Positions 1 to 11,722 are shown, counted from the first letter of the stretch. The stretch: 64,000 nt of DNA from an uncultured Oxalobacteraceae bacterium (GCA_946480015.1 CAMLIL010000012.1:16050-80049), one strand, 5' to 3'. A program made the numbers and translations. Notes: a model not told the origin generated them from the letters alone.

Positions 1-1
1 G

Positions 2-1276
2 GTCGAGGATCAGAGCGCCCGGATCAAATGGTGGCGCGAAGCCCGTTTCGGCATGTTCATTCACTGGGGCCTGTATTCCATCCCCGGGCGCGGCGAATGG
101 GTCCAGTGGAACGAGCAGATTCCGGTGAGCGAATACGCCAAGCTTGCCGACCAGTTCAAGCCCAAGGATTTCAATCCGGAGACATGGGCCGAGGTAGCGA
201 AGTCCGCAGGGATGAAGTACACGGTGCTCACGGCGCGCCACCACGACGGCTTCGCCTTATTCGACGATGGCGCCAATCCCTTCACCAGCGTGAATGCCGC
301 GGCCCACCGCGATTTCGTGGGGGAGTATGTCAAGGCCGTGCGCAAGGCGGGCCTGGGCGTGGGGCTGTACTACTCGCCGCTGGACTGGCGCTTTCCCGGC
401 TACATCATGCCCGATCTGCACAGCGATAGCGCGGAGGCCATGCGCGCACAGTATCACCGCCAGGTGCAGACCCTGCTGTCCAAATACGGGAAAATCGACG
501 TGCTGTGGTTCGACGGCGGCGAGACCGACTGGCTGAACTTCGGCGCCGACTGGAAGCCCGCAAGCTGGGCCAAGCGCCCGAACGGCGAGCACTACAAGGG
601 TAGCTTCAGCTGGGAACACGACAAGGTCCACACGATGCTGCGCCGTTTGCAGCCCGACGTCGTCATCAACGGCCGCGCCGATATGGAGGAGGATTTCCAC
701 GCGCGTGAAGGCGAGGGCGCGCTCGGCGACTTCGACAACCAGCACCCGTGGGAATTGTGCTCGACCATCGCCGGCGCGTGGGGCTACCAGCCCGGCAAAA
801 TGCCGCAACCGCTGGATCACTACATCCGTTTGCTCGTGAACGTGGTCGGGCGCGACGGCAACCTGCTGCTGAACGTCGGTCCCCGGCCGGACGGACAGAT
901 CGACCCGGCGCAAGTCGAACGCCTGCGCGAGATCGGCGCGTGGCTCGGCAAATACGGCCAGAGCATCTACGCGACCCGCGGCGGCCCGTTCCTGCCCGGC
1001 GAGTACGGCGCCTCCACGCACCGCGACAAGACGATCTACGTCCACGTCCTGAAATGGTCTGGCGACAAGCTGCTACTGCCTGCGATTCCCGCCAAGGTCG
1101 TCCAAGCACAGACCCTCACCGGCGGCAAGGCGAGTTTTATCCAGACCGGGCGCGGCATCGAACTCTCTGTACCGCCCGCAGGACGTAGCGACATGGACAC
1201 CATCATCGCATTGGAGCTGGACTCGCCGGCCAGCAGGATCAAACCAGTGCAGTTGGCGAGTACGCAGAACAAGTAA
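2..1276 (+). CDS. alpha-L-fucosidase, GH29 (5' end outside window)
   Basis: Hydrolyses terminal alpha-L-fucosyl residues from glycans. The reading frame is already open at base 2 (VEDQSARIKWWREARFGMF), so the true start lies upstream of the window and any signal peptide cannot be seen. GH29 hallmarks are present: FGMFIHWG at the N-terminal end of the barrel, TARHHDGFALF, and VLWFDGG, where the Asp is the expected catalytic nucleophile. A C-terminal beta-sandwich-like tail follows the LLLNVGPRPDG motif that closes the GH29 barrel. The next gene is another glycoside hydrolase on the same strand, so the two are probably co-transcribed in a plant- or host-glycan utilisation locus. The family call is firm; the natural substrate is not known. 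Confidence 0.93.
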   Translation, partial: VEDQSARIKWWREARFGMFIHWGLYSIPGRGEWVQWNEQIPVSEYAKLADQFKPKDFNPETWAEVAKSAGMKYTVLTARHHDGFALFDDGANPFTSVNAAAHRDFVGEYVKAVRKAGLGVGLYYSPLDWRFPGYIMPDLHSDSAEAMRAQYHRQVQTLLSKYGKIDVLWFDGGETDWLNFGADWKPASWAKRPNGEHYKGSFSWEHDKVHTMLRRLQPDVVINGRADMEEDFHAREGEGALGDFDNQHPWELCSTIAGAWGYQPGKMPQPLDHYIRLLVNVVGRDGNLLLNVGPRPDGQIDPAQVERLREIGAWLGKYGQSIYATRGGPFLPGEYGASTHRDKTIYVHVLKWSGDKLLLPAIPAKVVQAQTLTGGKASFIQTGRGIELSVPPAGRSDMDTIIALELDSPASRIKPVQLASTQNK

Positions 1277-1356
1277 GGATGAATGTCATGCATCGTCTCG
1301 CGGCGGCGCCGGCCCCAAGTACCGCGTTCAAACTACAACACAACCATACTTCATAC

Positions 1357-3291
1357 ATGATGAGACCACTTTTGACTGCAATGGCGGCTGCTGCTGCGAC
1401 CGTACTGATTCCGGCGGCATGGGCTGCGCCGGCGCCGGCAACTGTTTCGTCGCCGGACGGACGCATTTCCATCCGGATCGAACGCGACGCCAGCCGGTTC
1501 ACGGTTTCCCGCGCGGGTGAAACCGTCATCGCGCCGTCGCCGCTGGGCCTCGAACTCGACGGCGCGCCCGAGTTTGGCGAGCTCGCACTGGAACGCCGCG
1601 ACGATGTCAAAGTTGACCGGAACATCCCGCTGGTGGCCACCAAGGCCGCCATGGCGCGCGACCGTTATCGCGGCGCCACCCTGGTATTCCGCGAGCGCAC
1701 GCCTGCGGGCCGCCGGCTGTTGATCGACGTGCGTGCCTATGACGATGGGGTGGCGTTCCGTTACCGCATCGACGGTGCCGAGCCGGTGCGCCTGCGCGGC
1801 GAACGCACCGCGTTCGTTCCGGCAGGCGATCCCGAATGCCTGGTGTCGGTCGCTACAGGGGCGCACGAGGTGCCGTTCGAGCGTATGAACGTGTCGCAGC
1901 TGCGCACCGGAACGGCTTACGACGTGCCGGTGGTGTGCACGACGACTTCCGGGCGTACCTCGTACGCCATCACCCAGGCCCATCTCGCAGGCTACACCGG
2001 GGCGTCCCTGTGGCGCGAAGGCGACGCGTTGCGGGTACGGCTGTCGGCGGTGCCAAAGCGGCCCGGTCCGGCGTTCGTGTCGCCGGCAGGCCTGACGACG
2101 GCCTGGCGCGCGGTCATGCTGGGCGACCGGGCCGGCGACCTGATCGGCTCGCATCTGATCGGCAACCTGAATCCGCCGCCACAGGGCGACTTCAGCTGGG
2201 TGCGGCCGGGCAAGGCGGCGTGGGACTGGTGGTCGGGCCCCGTGGCTGGCATGAAACCAAGCATGGACAGCTACAAACGTTTCATCGATTTTGCCGCCTC
2301 AGCCGGGTTGCCGTATTACCTGATCGACGCGGGCTGGGCGTTGGGCTCCGGCCCCGATTGCTGGGTAGCGCTGCCGACGACCGATATCACCCGCGCCGCG
2401 GACGGAATCGACATGCCGGCGCTGGTGCGCTATGCGGCCGGCAAGGGTGTGCAGCTGCTGCTGTGGGCGCACTGGGAGCATGTTGCGCCGCGCATGGACG
2501 AGGTGCTTGATACCTACGCGCGCTGGGGCATCAAAGGTGTCAAGATCGATTTCATGAACCGCGACGACCAGGAGATGGTCGAATTCTATCAACGTGTCGC
2601 GCAGGCCACGGCCAAGCGCCACCTGCTGCTCGATCTGCACAGCGCCTACGTTCCGGACGGACTGCAGCGCACCTACCCGAACTTCATCACCCAGGAAAGC
2701 GTGATGGGCGCTGAGTGGCACAAGATGAACAACAAGATCACGCCCCGGCACAACCTGATGCTGCCGTACACGCGCATGCTTGCCGGCCCGATCGACTACA
2801 CGCCCGGGGGCTTTCATAATGGCACGCCGGCTACCTTCGCCGTGCGCGAGGTGATGCCCATGACCCAGAACACGCGCGGCCAGGCGCTGGCGATGTACGT
2901 GGTGTACGACAGCCCGCTGCAGATGGTGTCGGACGATCCGGACGTCTATCGCGACGCCGCCGGATTCGATTTCATCAAGCGCGTGCCGACGGCTTGGGAC
3001 GAGACGCGCTTCCTGTCCGGCACGCCGGGGCGCGACATCGTGCTGGCGCGGCGCAAGGGCAGCACCTGGTACCTCGGCGCGATGACGGCCGACGAAGCCG
3101 AAGTCGGCCGCATCGAGCGCGTATCGCTGCGCTTTTTGCCCGCCGGGCGCTACCGCGCCACGGTGTGGGAGGACGGCAACACGCCCAACGAGGTCCGGCG
3201 CGTGGAACGGGAGGTGACGCCCGGCGACGTGCTCTCACTGCACCTCGCGCCGGCAGGCGGCGCGGCGGTCATCCTGGAACGCATGAAGTGA
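1357..3291 (+). CDS. GH97 glycoside hydrolase, secreted
   Basis: A SusB-like GH97 enzyme acting on alpha-glucosides or alpha-galactosides. An N-terminal beta-sandwich is followed by a TIM barrel with YLIDAGWALG, GVKIDFMNRDDQ and FITQESVMGAEW. The Asp of KIDFM sits where retaining GH97 members carry their nucleophile, which favours an alpha-galactosidase-like retaining enzyme over an inverting SusB; this is inferred from the motif alone. The start at 1357 is preferred because it gives a clean signal peptide (MMRPLLTAMAAAAATVLIPA, cleavage near AWA-AP). An earlier in-frame ATG at 1288 has a better ribosome site (AAGGA at 1275) but would add 23 unusual residues. The gene lies directly behind the fucosidase and is convergent with the stomatin-like gene. 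Confidence 0.88.
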   Translation: MMRPLLTAMAAAAATVLIPAAWAAPAPATVSSPDGRISIRIERDASRFTVSRAGETVIAPSPLGLELDGAPEFGELALERRDDVKVDRNIPLVATKAAMARDRYRGATLVFRERTPAGRRLLIDVRAYDDGVAFRYRIDGAEPVRLRGERTAFVPAGDPECLVSVATGAHEVPFERMNVSQLRTGTAYDVPVVCTTTSGRTSYAITQAHLAGYTGASLWREGDALRVRLSAVPKRPGPAFVSPAGLTTAWRAVMLGDRAGDLIGSHLIGNLNPPPQGDFSWVRPGKAAWDWWSGPVAGMKPSMDSYKRFIDFAASAGLPYYLIDAGWALGSGPDCWVALPTTDITRAADGIDMPALVRYAAGKGVQLLLWAHWEHVAPRMDEVLDTYARWGIKGVKIDFMNRDDQEMVEFYQRVAQATAKRHLLLDLHSAYVPDGLQRTYPNFITQESVMGAEWHKMNNKITPRHNLMLPYTRMLAGPIDYTPGGFHNGTPATFAVREVMPMTQNTRGQALAMYVVYDSPLQMVSDDPDVYRDAAGFDFIKRVPTAWDETRFLSGTPGRDIVLARRKGSTWYLGAMTADEAEVGRIERVSLRFLPAGRYRATVWEDGNTPNEVRRVEREVTPGDVLSLHLAPAGGAAVILERMK

Positions 3292-3346
3292 GGAGTGCGT
3301 CGAGCTGATGGGAGGAGGCGGCACGCGGGCCAACCGGCATATTGGC

Positions 3347-4117
3347 TCAGGAAGGTTCGGCGCGCGCGGGGCGGGTCGCGCCGGGAAGCATATCGATCGG
3401 CAAGGGAAACACGATTGTCGAGGACTTGTCGCCGGCGATCGCGCCAAGCGTCTGCATGTAGCGCAGCTGCATGGCGCCGGGTTGTTGCGACAGTACGAAG
3501 GCGGCCTGCTGCAGTTTCTCCGATGCCTGCAGCTCACCTTCGGCATGAATGACTTTCGCGCGCCGTTCGCGCTCGGCCTCGGCCTGCCGTGCGATCGCCC
3601 GCACCATCGACTCGTCGAGGTCGACGTGCTTGATCTCCACGTTGGCGACCTTGATGCCCCAAGCATCGGTTTGCGCGTCCAGTACTTGCTGGATGTCCAG
3701 GTTCAGGCGTTCGCGTTCGGCCAGCATCTCGTCGAGTTCGTGTTTTCCGAGCACGGAGCGCAGGGTCGTCTGCGCGAGCTGGCTGGTGGCCTCCATGAAG
3801 TTGGCGACCTGGATGATGGCTTTGTCCGGATCGACAACGCGAAAGTAGAGGACGGCGTTCACCTTCACCGACACGTTGTCGCGTGAAATGACGTCCTGGG
3901 TGGGCACGTCGTGCACGATGGTCCGCAGATCGACGCGGACCATTTGCTGCAGTACCGGAATAAGGAGGATCAGGCCCGGCCCCCTCACGCCCCAGAAGCG
4001 GCCGAGCTGGAAGACCACGCCGCGCTCGTATTCACGCAGCACCCGGATCGCCGCCATGAGCAGCGGGACCAGCAGGAAGACGAGGGCGCCAATGCCGAAG
4101 CCGAAATTGATGATCAT
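3347..4117 (-). CDS. stomatin/slipin-family SPFH protein
   Basis: A membrane-associated SPFH (prohibitin-homology) protein thought to form ring scaffolds in the inner membrane. One N-terminal hydrophobic segment (about residues 2-22) is followed by [20 protein letters not shown], the typical slipin entry into the SPFH domain, then a charged coiled-coil stretch ([22 protein letters not shown]) and a short tail. The start at 4117 has GGAGG seven bases upstream and overlaps the stop of the NfeD gene (ATGA), so the pair is translationally coupled. Slipin and NfeD-type protease genes are a well-known conserved pair; the protease is reported to cleave the C-terminal part of its slipin partner. The exact cellular role here is unknown. 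Confidence 0.92.
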   Translation of the reverse strand: MIINFGFGIGALVFLLVPLLMAAIRVLREYERGVVFQLGRFWGVRGPGLILLIPVLQQMVRVDLRTIVHDVPTQDVISRDNVSVKVNAVLYFRVVDPDKAIIQVANFMEATSQLAQTTLRSVLGKHELDEMLAERERLNLDIQQVLDAQTDAWGIKVANVEIKHVDLDESMVRAIARQAEAERERRAKVIHAEGELQASEKLQQAAFVLSQQPGAMQLRYMQTLGAIAGDKSSTIVFPLPIDMLPGATRPARAEPS

Positions 4118-5517
4118 GGTGATCCTCCTGATGCTTGTTCGACGGGAACTACCTGCAAAACCAAGCCCTTCCTGCTCGCCACCCGTACCGTTTGCGACCG
4201 GTGGAGTGGAACCGGGCTCACGGCTTTCCACATTTCACCCTCGATGCGCACCCATCCTTCGCACCGGCCGGCCGCGCCGGCATGCTCGACCATGACGATG
4301 GCGCCGATCAGCGAATTGGCGCCGCTTGTCACGGGACGCCTGCGCGTCTTCACGGCAAGGCGGACAGTGCCAGTGATCAGCAGGGCGCTGGCTACCGCGA
4401 GCCCGGCAATCAGACCGGGGGGAATGCCGTAGCCCGGCATGTCGGTATCGATCAGCATCAGCGCACCGGCGATGAAGGCGACGACCCCGCCGAGGCCGAG
4501 CACGCCGAAGCTGGGCAGGAAGGCTTCAACCACCATGAACATCAGGCCAAGCATGATCAGCGCCAAGCCCGCGTAGTTCACCGGCAACAGCTGGAGGGCA
4601 TACATTCCCATCAGCAGGCAGATCGCGCCGATGACGCCGGGCGCGACGAACCCTGGATTCATGAATTCGAAGAGCAGGCCATAGATTCCGGCGGCCATCA
4701 GTAGGAGCGCGACACTCGGATTGGTGATCGCCGCCAGCAGGTTGGTGCGCCAGCCCGGCTCGAATGCGATTATTGGCGCGCCTTTCGTCGTCAGGCGTTG
4801 CGTTTGTCCCATCACCGTGACAGTCCGGCCATCCAGCTGGGCCACCAGGTCAGCGATGTCGGTGGCGACGTACTCGATCACATTTTGCTTGAGCGCCTCG
4901 CCGGCGGTCAGGCTGACCGATTCGCGCACAGCGCGTTCTGCCCAGTCTGCGTTGCGGCCGCGCAGCTGCGCCAGGCCGCGCAGGTAGGCGGCCGCATCGT
5001 GCATCTGTTTTCTTTCCATGGCCGACCGCGGCGCCGGCGCGGCCTCGTCGCGGCCGCCGTCCTTCCGTTCACGATTGCCTGGCGGACTGCCGGTTTCGGG
5101 CGGCCTTTCCTGCTCCGGCTGCGGCGCTCCTATCCCCACTTCGACCGGTGTTGCCGCGCCGAGGTTGGTGCCAGGCGCCATGGCGGCGATGTGGCTCGCG
5201 TATAGGATATAGGTGCCGGCGCTCGCGGCCCGCGCGCCGCCGGGTGCGACGAACGTGGCGACCGGTACCGGCGAAGTCAGGATCGCCTTGATCACGCTGC
5301 GCATCGACGTGTCGAGTCCACCCGGTGTGTCCATTTTCAGGATGACCAGCTGATGCCTTTCCTCGGCCGCACGGGCGATGCCGCGCGCCACGTAGTCCGC
5401 GCTCGCCGGTCCGATCGCACCGTCGAGCGTCAATAGCACCACGCCCTGGGATGCAAGCCCAATGCCTGGGAGAAGAAGCGCCAGCAGGAATGTCAGCGAA
5501 GCAAGGGACTTGTTCAT
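4114..5517 (-). CDS. NfeD-family membrane-bound ClpP-class serine protease
   Basis: A long-form NfeD protein of 467 residues with a signal peptide ([20 protein letters not shown]), an N-terminal ClpP-like protease domain, four or so membrane helices between about residues 240 and 390, and a C-terminal OB-fold NfeD domain. The protease shows [12 protein letters not shown] and [10 protein letters not shown], with the likely nucleophile at Ser99, and a [11 protein letters not shown] segment bearing the candidate Lys partner. A Pro/Glu/Arg-rich insertion (about residues 130-165) separates these elements. The start at 5517 is preceded by CGGAG and is favoured over the upstream in-frame ATG at 5628, which precedes the signal peptide. 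The gene is coupled to the downstream stomatin-like gene and lies 165 bases after cusA on the same strand. Confidence 0.9.
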   Translation of the reverse strand: MNKSLASLTFLLALLLPGIGLASQGVVLLTLDGAIGPASADYVARGIARAAEERHQLVILKMDTPGGLDTSMRSVIKAILTSPVPVATFVAPGGARAASAGTYILYASHIAAMAPGTNLGAATPVEVGIGAPQPEQERPPETGSPPGNRERKDGGRDEAAPAPRSAMERKQMHDAAAYLRGLAQLRGRNADWAERAVRESVSLTAGEALKQNVIEYVATDIADLVAQLDGRTVTVMGQTQRLTTKGAPIIAFEPGWRTNLLAAITNPSVALLLMAAGIYGLLFEFMNPGFVAPGVIGAICLLMGMYALQLLPVNYAGLALIMLGLMFMVVEAFLPSFGVLGLGGVVAFIAGALMLIDTDMPGYGIPPGLIAGLAVASALLITGTVRLAVKTRRRPVTSGANSLIGAIVMVEHAGAAGRCEGWVRIEGEMWKAVSPVPLHRSQTVRVASRKGLVLQVVPVEQASGGSP

Positions 5518-5682
5518 GCATTCTCCGGAAGTTGCCCGAGTCGTAGCACGTCCGATCGCGGACATGGCTGGTCTCATCGCGTTTATCGGACCAGTCCCGA
5601 TGAGGCGGACGCACTTCAAGAGGACCATGAGTGCCAGCGCCTGTATCTGCTCCTCGCTGCATCGTGAGACTGCTCCCTTTGG

Positions 5683-8600
5683 TCAAAAGTTCGCCGGTTG
5701 CTTCAGATCCTGCTCGTCGCGATTGCGGCGGGCCGCGCCGTCGTCTCCACGGTGCAAGCGCCGGCGCCGCATCAGCAGGTACACGGCCGGCACCACGAAC
5801 ATCGACAGCAATGGCGCCGTGATCATGCCGCCGACCATCGGTGCCGCGATACGCTGCATGAGTTCCGACCCCGTGCCCGATCCAATCATGATCGGGACAA
5901 GGCCGGCGACAATGACGGCCACCGTCATGGCTTTGGGGCGCACGCGCAGGACAGCGCCGTCGCGAATCGCATCGAGCAGGTCGGCCTGCGTCGTCTTGCC
6001 TTGCTTCACGCGGACCTCCCAGGCGCTTTTCAGGTACAGCAGCATGATCACCCCGAACTCGGCCGACACCCCGGCCAGTGCGATGAAGCCGACCCCGCTG
6101 GCCACCGACAGGTGATAGCCGAGCGCCCACAGCAGCCAGACGCCGCCGGCCAGCGCGAACGGCAGCGTGGCCATGATCAGCGCCGCCTCGTCGATGCGCT
6201 GGAATGTCAGGTAGAGCAGCACGAAGATGATCAGGAGCGTGGCCGGCACCACGACCCGCAGTTTCGCCGTCGCCCGCTCCAGGTATTCGAACTGGCCGGA
6301 CCACGACACGGAATAGGCGGCCGGCAGCTTCACGGTCTTGGCAACGGCCTGCTGCATGTCGCGCACGGCCGAGCTCAAGTCGCGGCCGCGGATGTCCACG
6401 TAGACCCATCCGGCCAACCGGGCGTTCTCGCTCTTGAGCATGGGCGGTCCGTCATCAATCCGGATCGCCGCCACATCGCCCAGGCGGATCTGCGCTGCGC
6501 GTTCGGTCAGCACCGGCAACTGGCGCAGCTTCTCGACCGAGTCGCGCAGCTCGCGCGGATAGCGCACATTGATCGGGAAACGCTGCAGGCCCTCGACAGT
6601 TTCGCCGACATTGTCGCCGCCGATTGCGCTGGCGACGATGCTTTGCACGTCGGCGATGTTCAGGCCATAGCGCGCCGCCGCGTCGCGGTCGATCCGGATG
6701 TCGATGTAGCGTCCGCCGTTGAGCCGTTCGGCCAGGGCCGACGACACACCCGGCACAGCCTTGACGGCGCGCTCGATGTCGCCCGTGATACGGTCGATCT
6801 CCTGCAGGTTGGTCCCGGCCACCTTGATGCCGACCGGACTCTTGATGCCGGTGGCCAGCATGTCGATGCGGTTGCGGATGGGCGGCACCCAGATATTGGA
6901 CAAGCCGGGAACCTTGACCACGCGGTCGAGCTCTTCGACCAGCTTGTCCGGCGTCATGCCGGCACGCCACTGCTCGCGCGGCTTGAACTGGATGGTCGTC
7001 TCGAACATCTCGAGCGGGGCCGGATCGGTCGCCGACTCGGCCCGGCCAGCTTTGCCGAATACGCTGCGCACTTCCGGTACGGTCTTGATCAGCCGGTCGG
7101 TCTGCTGCAGCAGCTCGGCCACCTTGCCCGCGCCGATGCCCGGCAGCGCCGACGGCATGTACAGCACGTCGCCCTCGTCGAGCGGCGGCATGAACTCGCC
7201 GCCCAGCTGGGAAAGCGGCCACGCGGTGACGGCGGCAATCAAGCCGCCCGCCATCAGGGTCGCCTTTGGGAAACGCAGGACCTGTTCGAGCAGTGGCCGG
7301 TACACGGCGATCAGGGCACGGTTGAGCGGATTGCTGCGCTCGGCGGGAATGCGTCCACGGATCAGATAGCCCATCAGGACCGGAATGAGGGTCACCGCCA
7401 GGCCGGCCGCAGCGGCCATCGCATAGGTCTTGGTGAAGGCGAGCGGCGCGAACAGGCGTCCTTCCTGTGCTTCGAGCGTAAACACCGGCACGAAGGACAG
7501 CACGATGATCAACAGCGAGAAGAACAGCGCCGGGCCGACCTCGGCGGCGGCTTCTCCGATCACGTCCCAGTGCTCGGCGCCGCGCAGCATGCGCTGCGGA
7601 TGGGCGCGGTTCCAGGCCTCGATGTGCTTGTGCGCGTTCTCGATCATGACCACGGCCGCGTCCACCATCGCGCCGACGGCGATCGCGATGCCCCCGAGCG
7701 ACATGATGTTGGCATTGACGCCCTGGTAGTACATGACGACGTAGGCGGCCAGGATCCCGAGCGGCAGCGAGACAATGGCCACCAGCGCGGAGCGGACATG
7801 GAACAGAAAGGCCGCGCACACGAGCGCGACGACGATGAATTCCTCGACGAGCTTGTGCTTGAGGTTGGTGACGGCGCGCTGGATAAGGCTTGAGCGGTCG
7901 TAGACGGGGACGATCTCGACACCTGGCGGCAGGCCTGGCTTGAGTTGATCCAGTTTGGCCTTCACCGCGGCGATGGTCTCCAAGGCGTTCTTGCCCGAGC
8001 GCATGATAATGGCGGCCCCGGCGACCTCGCCCTTGCCGTCCAGCTCCGCGATGCCGCGCCGCATTTCCGGTCCCGTCTGAATAGTCGCAACCTCGCCCAG
8101 GCGCACCGGCACCCCGGCGGCGGTTGTCGTCAATGGGATATTGCGGAAGTCGTCCAGCGACTGCAGGTAACCGGAGGCGCGCACCATGTATTCCGCCTCG
8201 CCCAGCTCCAGCACCGAGCCGCCCGTCTCCTGGTTGGCCTTCCGCACCGCATCGATGACTCTGCCGTGCGGGATGTTGTAGGCGCGCAGCCTGTCCGGAT
8301 CGAGCACAATCTGATATTGCCGCACCATGCCCCCGATGCTGGCCACTTCGGCCACGTTCGGCACCGCCTTGAGCTCGAATTTCAGGTACCAGTCCTGCAG
8401 CGCGCGCAGCTCGGACAGGTCCATCCTGCCGCTCCGGTCGACCAGCGCGTACTCGTAGACCCAGCCCACGCCGGTGGCGTCCGGCCCCAGCGCGGCTTTC
8501 GCCTGGGCCGGCAGGCGCGACTGCACCTGGTTCAGGTATTCCAGCACCCGCGAGCGCGCCCAGTACGGATCGGTCCCATCTTCGAACAGGATATAGACGA

Positions 8601-8874
8601 AGGAGTCGCCGAAGAACGAATAGCCGCGCACCGTCTTCGCCCCCGGCACCGACAGCATCGTGGTGGTCAGGGGATAGGTGACCTGGTTCTCGACGATCTG
8701 CGGTGCCTGGCCCGGATAGCTGGTGCGGACGATGACCTGCACGTCGGACAGGTCGGGGATCGCGTCGAGCGGTGTTTTCGAAAGGGCCCAGGTGCCCCAG
8801 ACGATGATGATGGCGGTCGCCAGCAGGACCAGGAAGCGGTTGGCGATCGACCAGCGGATCAGTCTGGCGATCAT
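5683..8874 (-). CDS. cusA: CusA-type copper/silver RND efflux pump
   Basis: Inner-membrane HME-RND transporter of 1063 residues that takes Cu(I)/Ag(I) from the periplasm or cytosol to the outer-membrane channel, driven by protons. The N-terminus ([20 protein letters not shown]) and the two sets of membrane helices flanking large periplasmic loops are typical. The three Met positions that line the metal pathway of E. coli CusA appear conserved in their contexts: [18 protein letters not shown] and NRIDMLATG. This marks it as the monovalent Cu/Ag type rather than the divalent CzcA type. The start at 8874 overlaps the cusB stop (ATGA). The short C-terminal tail after LLMRRRRL is basic and Asp-rich. 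Confidence 0.94.
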   Translation of the reverse strand: MIARLIRWSIANRFLVLLATAIIIVWGTWALSKTPLDAIPDLSDVQVIVRTSYPGQAPQIVENQVTYPLTTTMLSVPGAKTVRGYSFFGDSFVYILFEDGTDPYWARSRVLEYLNQVQSRLPAQAKAALGPDATGVGWVYEYALVDRSGRMDLSELRALQDWYLKFELKAVPNVAEVASIGGMVRQYQIVLDPDRLRAYNIPHGRVIDAVRKANQETGGSVLELGEAEYMVRASGYLQSLDDFRNIPLTTTAAGVPVRLGEVATIQTGPEMRRGIAELDGKGEVAGAAIIMRSGKNALETIAAVKAKLDQLKPGLPPGVEIVPVYDRSSLIQRAVTNLKHKLVEEFIVVALVCAAFLFHVRSALVAIVSLPLGILAAYVVMYYQGVNANIMSLGGIAIAVGAMVDAAVVMIENAHKHIEAWNRAHPQRMLRGAEHWDVIGEAAAEVGPALFFSLLIIVLSFVPVFTLEAQEGRLFAPLAFTKTYAMAAAAGLAVTLIPVLMGYLIRGRIPAERSNPLNRALIAVYRPLLEQVLRFPKATLMAGGLIAAVTAWPLSQLGGEFMPPLDEGDVLYMPSALPGIGAGKVAELLQQTDRLIKTVPEVRSVFGKAGRAESATDPAPLEMFETTIQFKPREQWRAGMTPDKLVEELDRVVKVPGLSNIWVPPIRNRIDMLATGIKSPVGIKVAGTNLQEIDRITGDIERAVKAVPGVSSALAERLNGGRYIDIRIDRDAAARYGLNIADVQSIVASAIGGDNVGETVEGLQRFPINVRYPRELRDSVEKLRQLPVLTERAAQIRLGDVAAIRIDDGPPMLKSENARLAGWVYVDIRGRDLSSAVRDMQQAVAKTVKLPAAYSVSWSGQFEYLERATAKLRVVVPATLLIIFVLLYLTFQRIDEAALIMATLPFALAGGVWLLWALGYHLSVASGVGFIALAGVSAEFGVIMLLYLKSAWEVRVKQGKTTQADLLDAIRDGAVLRVRPKAMTVAVIVAGLVPIMIGSGTGSELMQRIAAPMVGGMITAPLLSMFVVPAVYLLMRRRRLHRGDDGAARRNRDEQDLKQPANF

Positions 8875-10394
8875 TTGCCCGCTCCCGCCGTTGTTGCCGG
8901 CAGTGGCGCCCCTGCAGCCGGTGAAATGGAGGCGATCTCGAATTTGCCGTCCGCCCCCGCGCGGAACTCGAACACGACGGTGGCGCCGGCCCCGACATCG
9001 GGAGGCAGTCCGCCCGGCGGCGGCTTGAATTGCATCGTCATGGGCCCCCATTGCAGCGACGCGATCGGGCCATGGGAGATCGTGACTTCATCCTTGCCGA
9101 TATTCTCGACCTTGCCGGTGCCCCGGTGAATGGGCGCGGCCGTTTGCCCGCCTTCGACGGCGCGCATGCGGCTCGCGGTGCCCCGCAGGCTCGCATCCGA
9201 GTCGATCAAAAACTGGCCGGAGACGACCACTTTCTGGCCGGCCGCGAGGCCCGTGCGGATTTCGGTCTGGCCGTCCGCTTCGATGCCGGTACCAACGTCG
9301 ACGGGCAGGAACGTGCCGTCGCGCTCGACGACCATCACGACGCTGCGCGTACCGGTGCGGATCAGCGCCTCGGCCGGCACCAGCAGCACCTCCTTGCGCG
9401 CCGCCGCTGCGAAGCTGACTGTGGCGAACATGCCGGGCACCAGCTGGCCGGACGGATTGGCCAGCTCGATGCGTGCCTGGCGCGTGCGGGTGGCGGGATT
9501 GACCTCGGGCAGGATGGCGCCGACCTTGCCATTGAAAACTGTGCCGGGCAAGGCTGGCGTACGCGCCGCAACAGCGATGCCCGGATGCACCTGGGCTGCG
9601 AGGTTTTCCGGAATCTCGGCGTTGATCCACACGGTGCCCGTCCCGTTGATGCGAAACAGCGGCGCCCCGGATGTCACCGTCATGCCCTCGCGCGCGGCCA
9701 GGTCGGCAACGACGCCGCCGATCGGCGCCACGACGGTCATGCGCGGCTGCGCCTTGCCGCTCGCCTCCACATGCCGGATCTGGTCATCCGTCATGCCGGC
9801 CAGGCGCATGCGCTGGCGCGCGGCATCGGCCAATCCTTCCGTGGCCGGGGCGATGCCCATCCGCCTGACCGCCAGATACTCCTCCTGCGCGGCGACCCAG
9901 TCGGGCACATACAGCTCAAGCAGCGGCTGGCCCTTCCTGACCGCTGCGAGCGGTGCCCGCACGTGGAGCCGCTCCACATAGCCGTTGCCCCTGGCCTGTA
10001 CCAGCGCGACGTCGCGCTCGTTGTAAGCGACGTTGCCCACCGCCACCACCGCCGGCGCCAGCGCGCCTTTGACGACGTTGGCCGTTCGAATGCCGAGGTT
10101 CTGCTGGACGCGGGGGCTGATGCCGACCCCGCCCTCGTCGCCGGCATCGCCCGCGTACACGGGCACCAGCTGCATGTCCATGAAGGGCGACTTGCCCGGT
10201 TTGTCAAATCGCTGGCCGGGGACCATCGGGTCGTGCCAGTACAGTACTTTTTTATCCGGACTGCGGGCCGCAGTTGCGGGCGCAGCGGGCGCCATGGCCA
10301 TGCCGCGCTGAAGGCCCGTGTAATACAGCCCGTAACCGGCGGCGCCGAGGATGCCTGCCGCGGCAAGGGCGAGCAAGGTGAATGGCGGTTTCAT
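8871..10394 (-). CDS. cusB: CusB-type periplasmic adaptor with fused CusF-like domain
   Basis: Membrane fusion protein that links CusA to the outer-membrane channel and handles metal. From the N-terminus it shows a membrane anchor or signal segment, a heavy-metal-binding domain ([20 protein letters not shown]), barrel-sandwich and beta-barrel adaptor domains, and at the C-terminus a CusF-like domain (about residues 430-490). That tail keeps the ligand pattern of free CusF: His in SHGPIASL, then QWGPMTMQF with the Trp and two Met ligands. Fusion of the metallochaperone explains why no separate cusF gene is present. The start at 10394 has GGAG upstream and overlaps the stop of the channel gene. 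Confidence 0.93.
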   Translation of the reverse strand: MKPPFTLLALAAAGILGAAGYGLYYTGLQRGMAMAPAAPATAARSPDKKVLYWHDPMVPGQRFDKPGKSPFMDMQLVPVYAGDAGDEGGVGISPRVQQNLGIRTANVVKGALAPAVVAVGNVAYNERDVALVQARGNGYVERLHVRAPLAAVRKGQPLLELYVPDWVAAQEEYLAVRRMGIAPATEGLADAARQRMRLAGMTDDQIRHVEASGKAQPRMTVVAPIGGVVADLAAREGMTVTSGAPLFRINGTGTVWINAEIPENLAAQVHPGIAVAARTPALPGTVFNGKVGAILPEVNPATRTRQARIELANPSGQLVPGMFATVSFAAAARKEVLLVPAEALIRTGTRSVVMVVERDGTFLPVDVGTGIEADGQTEIRTGLAAGQKVVVSGQFLIDSDASLRGTASRMRAVEGGQTAAPIHRGTGKVENIGKDEVTISHGPIASLQWGPMTMQFKPPPGGLPPDVGAGATVVFEFRAGADGKFEIASISPAAGAPLPATTAGAGK

Positions 10395-11722
10395 CGCGAC
10401 TCCTTCGTGGTTAGCGCCGGCGTGCGCGCGGTCGGAAACAGGAAAGTGAGCTGCGCCCACAGCCGGGCCGTGTCTGCCTCCAGCCGCAGGGCCTGCAGGC
10501 GCACTTCGATTTCGCCGCGCCTTGCCGCCAGCACGTCGGCCAGGCCGGATTTTCCGCCCCGGTAGGCAGCCATCACGGCTGCCGTGCGTTCCCGCGCCAG
10601 CGGAATCAGTTCGCTCTCGTAACGGTCATGACGCTGCCGGTCGCTCTGCCATTCGTCCAGCATCGCGCCGGTGTCGGCAATACGCGTGCGCAAGGCTTCA
10701 ATGCGTTCCGCCCTGGCTTGCTCAAGCAGCGCGAGTTTGGCCGCTACCTCGCGGTCTTGCCGGTTTTTCCGGTCCCATTGCAGGGGAACCGACACGCCGA
10801 CTGAAATCATGTTCGAGTAGACGGGACCACGCTGCTGGAATGCCACTTCGACGCTCCAGTCGGCTGTCCGGTCGGCCTGGGCGAGCATTGCCTCGGTCGC
10901 GGCGATGTCTTGCTGCTTGTCCAGGACAGCAATAGCGGGATGATGGGCCAAGTCGAGCGCGAGCGCATCGCGCCCGAGGCGGAGGGCGCCGATATCCGGC
11001 CTGGCGGCCAGCGGCAGGGCGGCCGCCTCGCCAATCCAGCGCGCCAGCATGGTTTTGGCCGCATCGGCACGACGGCGGGCGTCGATGGCGCGGTCTTGCA
11101 CTGACCCGGCCGCGCTGCGGGCGGCCAGCAAGTCCGCCTGCGTGCCGCGTCCCGCCCGGTAGGCGGCTTGAGCCGCCTGCACTTCCAGCGTGGTCAGCTC
11201 GGCCTGCTCGGCGATCATTGCAGCGGAGTATTGCGCGTAATACCGTTCCAGCCAGGCCAGGGCGGTATCGCGCTCGATCGCCGCGGTCACCCTGTCTTTT
11301 TCGGCCAGGGATTTGTCTGCCTCCCGCACGTAGCGCTCGGCACGCAACTGGCGCTTGCCTGCACGGGTGAGTTCCTGCGAGACGCCAAGCCGGCGCATGG
11401 TCATAAAATCGTCGGCCAGACTGAAGCGGCCGGCACCATTGACCGGCAGGTTGTCGATGCCGGCCTTCAGCACCGGGTCCGGCAGCTGGCCGGCGGCGAC
11501 GGCCATGCCGCGCGAGGCGGCGATGGCAGCATCCTGCGCGGGCAAGGCCAGCGATCGCTTCACGGCAAGCCGCTGGGCGTCGGCCAGCGTGAGCGGCTGC
11601 TCGGCTGCACCGGCGACTGGCGGCAACACCAGCGCCGCGCCCAGGAGGGCGAGATTGATCAGCCGGCGGTGTCCCGGCATGGGAGAGCGCGCACGACCAG
11701 GCGCGAAAAATGGGGATGGCAT
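10391..11722 (-). CDS. cusC: CusC/TolC-type outer-membrane efflux channel
   Basis: TolC-family outer-membrane factor completing the tripartite CusCBA pump, 443 residues. Two repeated TolC-like halves rich in Ala, Gln and Arg heptads form the expected periplasmic coiled-coil tunnel. The start at 11722 is chosen because a strong ribosome site (GGAGG) lies six bases upstream; a further ATG 18 bases earlier lacks one. The signal segment RLINLALLGAALVLPPVAGA leads to mature AEQPLTLADA. No Cys is seen at the cleavage point, so this one appears not to be lipidated, unlike E. coli CusC. It is coupled by ATGA overlap to cusB. The symbol follows operon context; the sequence alone says TolC family. Confidence 0.87.
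   Translation of the reverse strand: MPSPFFAPGRARSPMPGHRRLINLALLGAALVLPPVAGAAEQPLTLADAQRLAVKRSLALPAQDAAIAASRGMAVAAGQLPDPVLKAGIDNLPVNGAGRFSLADDFMTMRRLGVSQELTRAGKRQLRAERYVREADKSLAEKDRVTAAIERDTALAWLERYYAQYSAAMIAEQAELTTLEVQAAQAAYRAGRGTQADLLAARSAAGSVQDRAIDARRRADAAKTMLARWIGEAAALPLAARPDIGALRLGRDALALDLAHHPAIAVLDKQQDIAATEAMLAQADRTADWSVEVAFQQRGPVYSNMISVGVSVPLQWDRKNRQDREVAAKLALLEQARAERIEALRTRIADTGAMLDEWQSDRQRHDRYESELIPLARERTAAVMAAYRGGKSGLADVLAARRGEIEVRLQALRLEADTARLWAQLTFLFPTARTPALTTKESR

Noticed and set aside
5698..7893. Long plus-strand frame (731 codons) opposite cusA
   Set aside because: It lies wholly antisense to the clear cusA gene, is rich in His, Gln, Arg and Asp as shadow frames in GC-rich DNA are, and has no domain.
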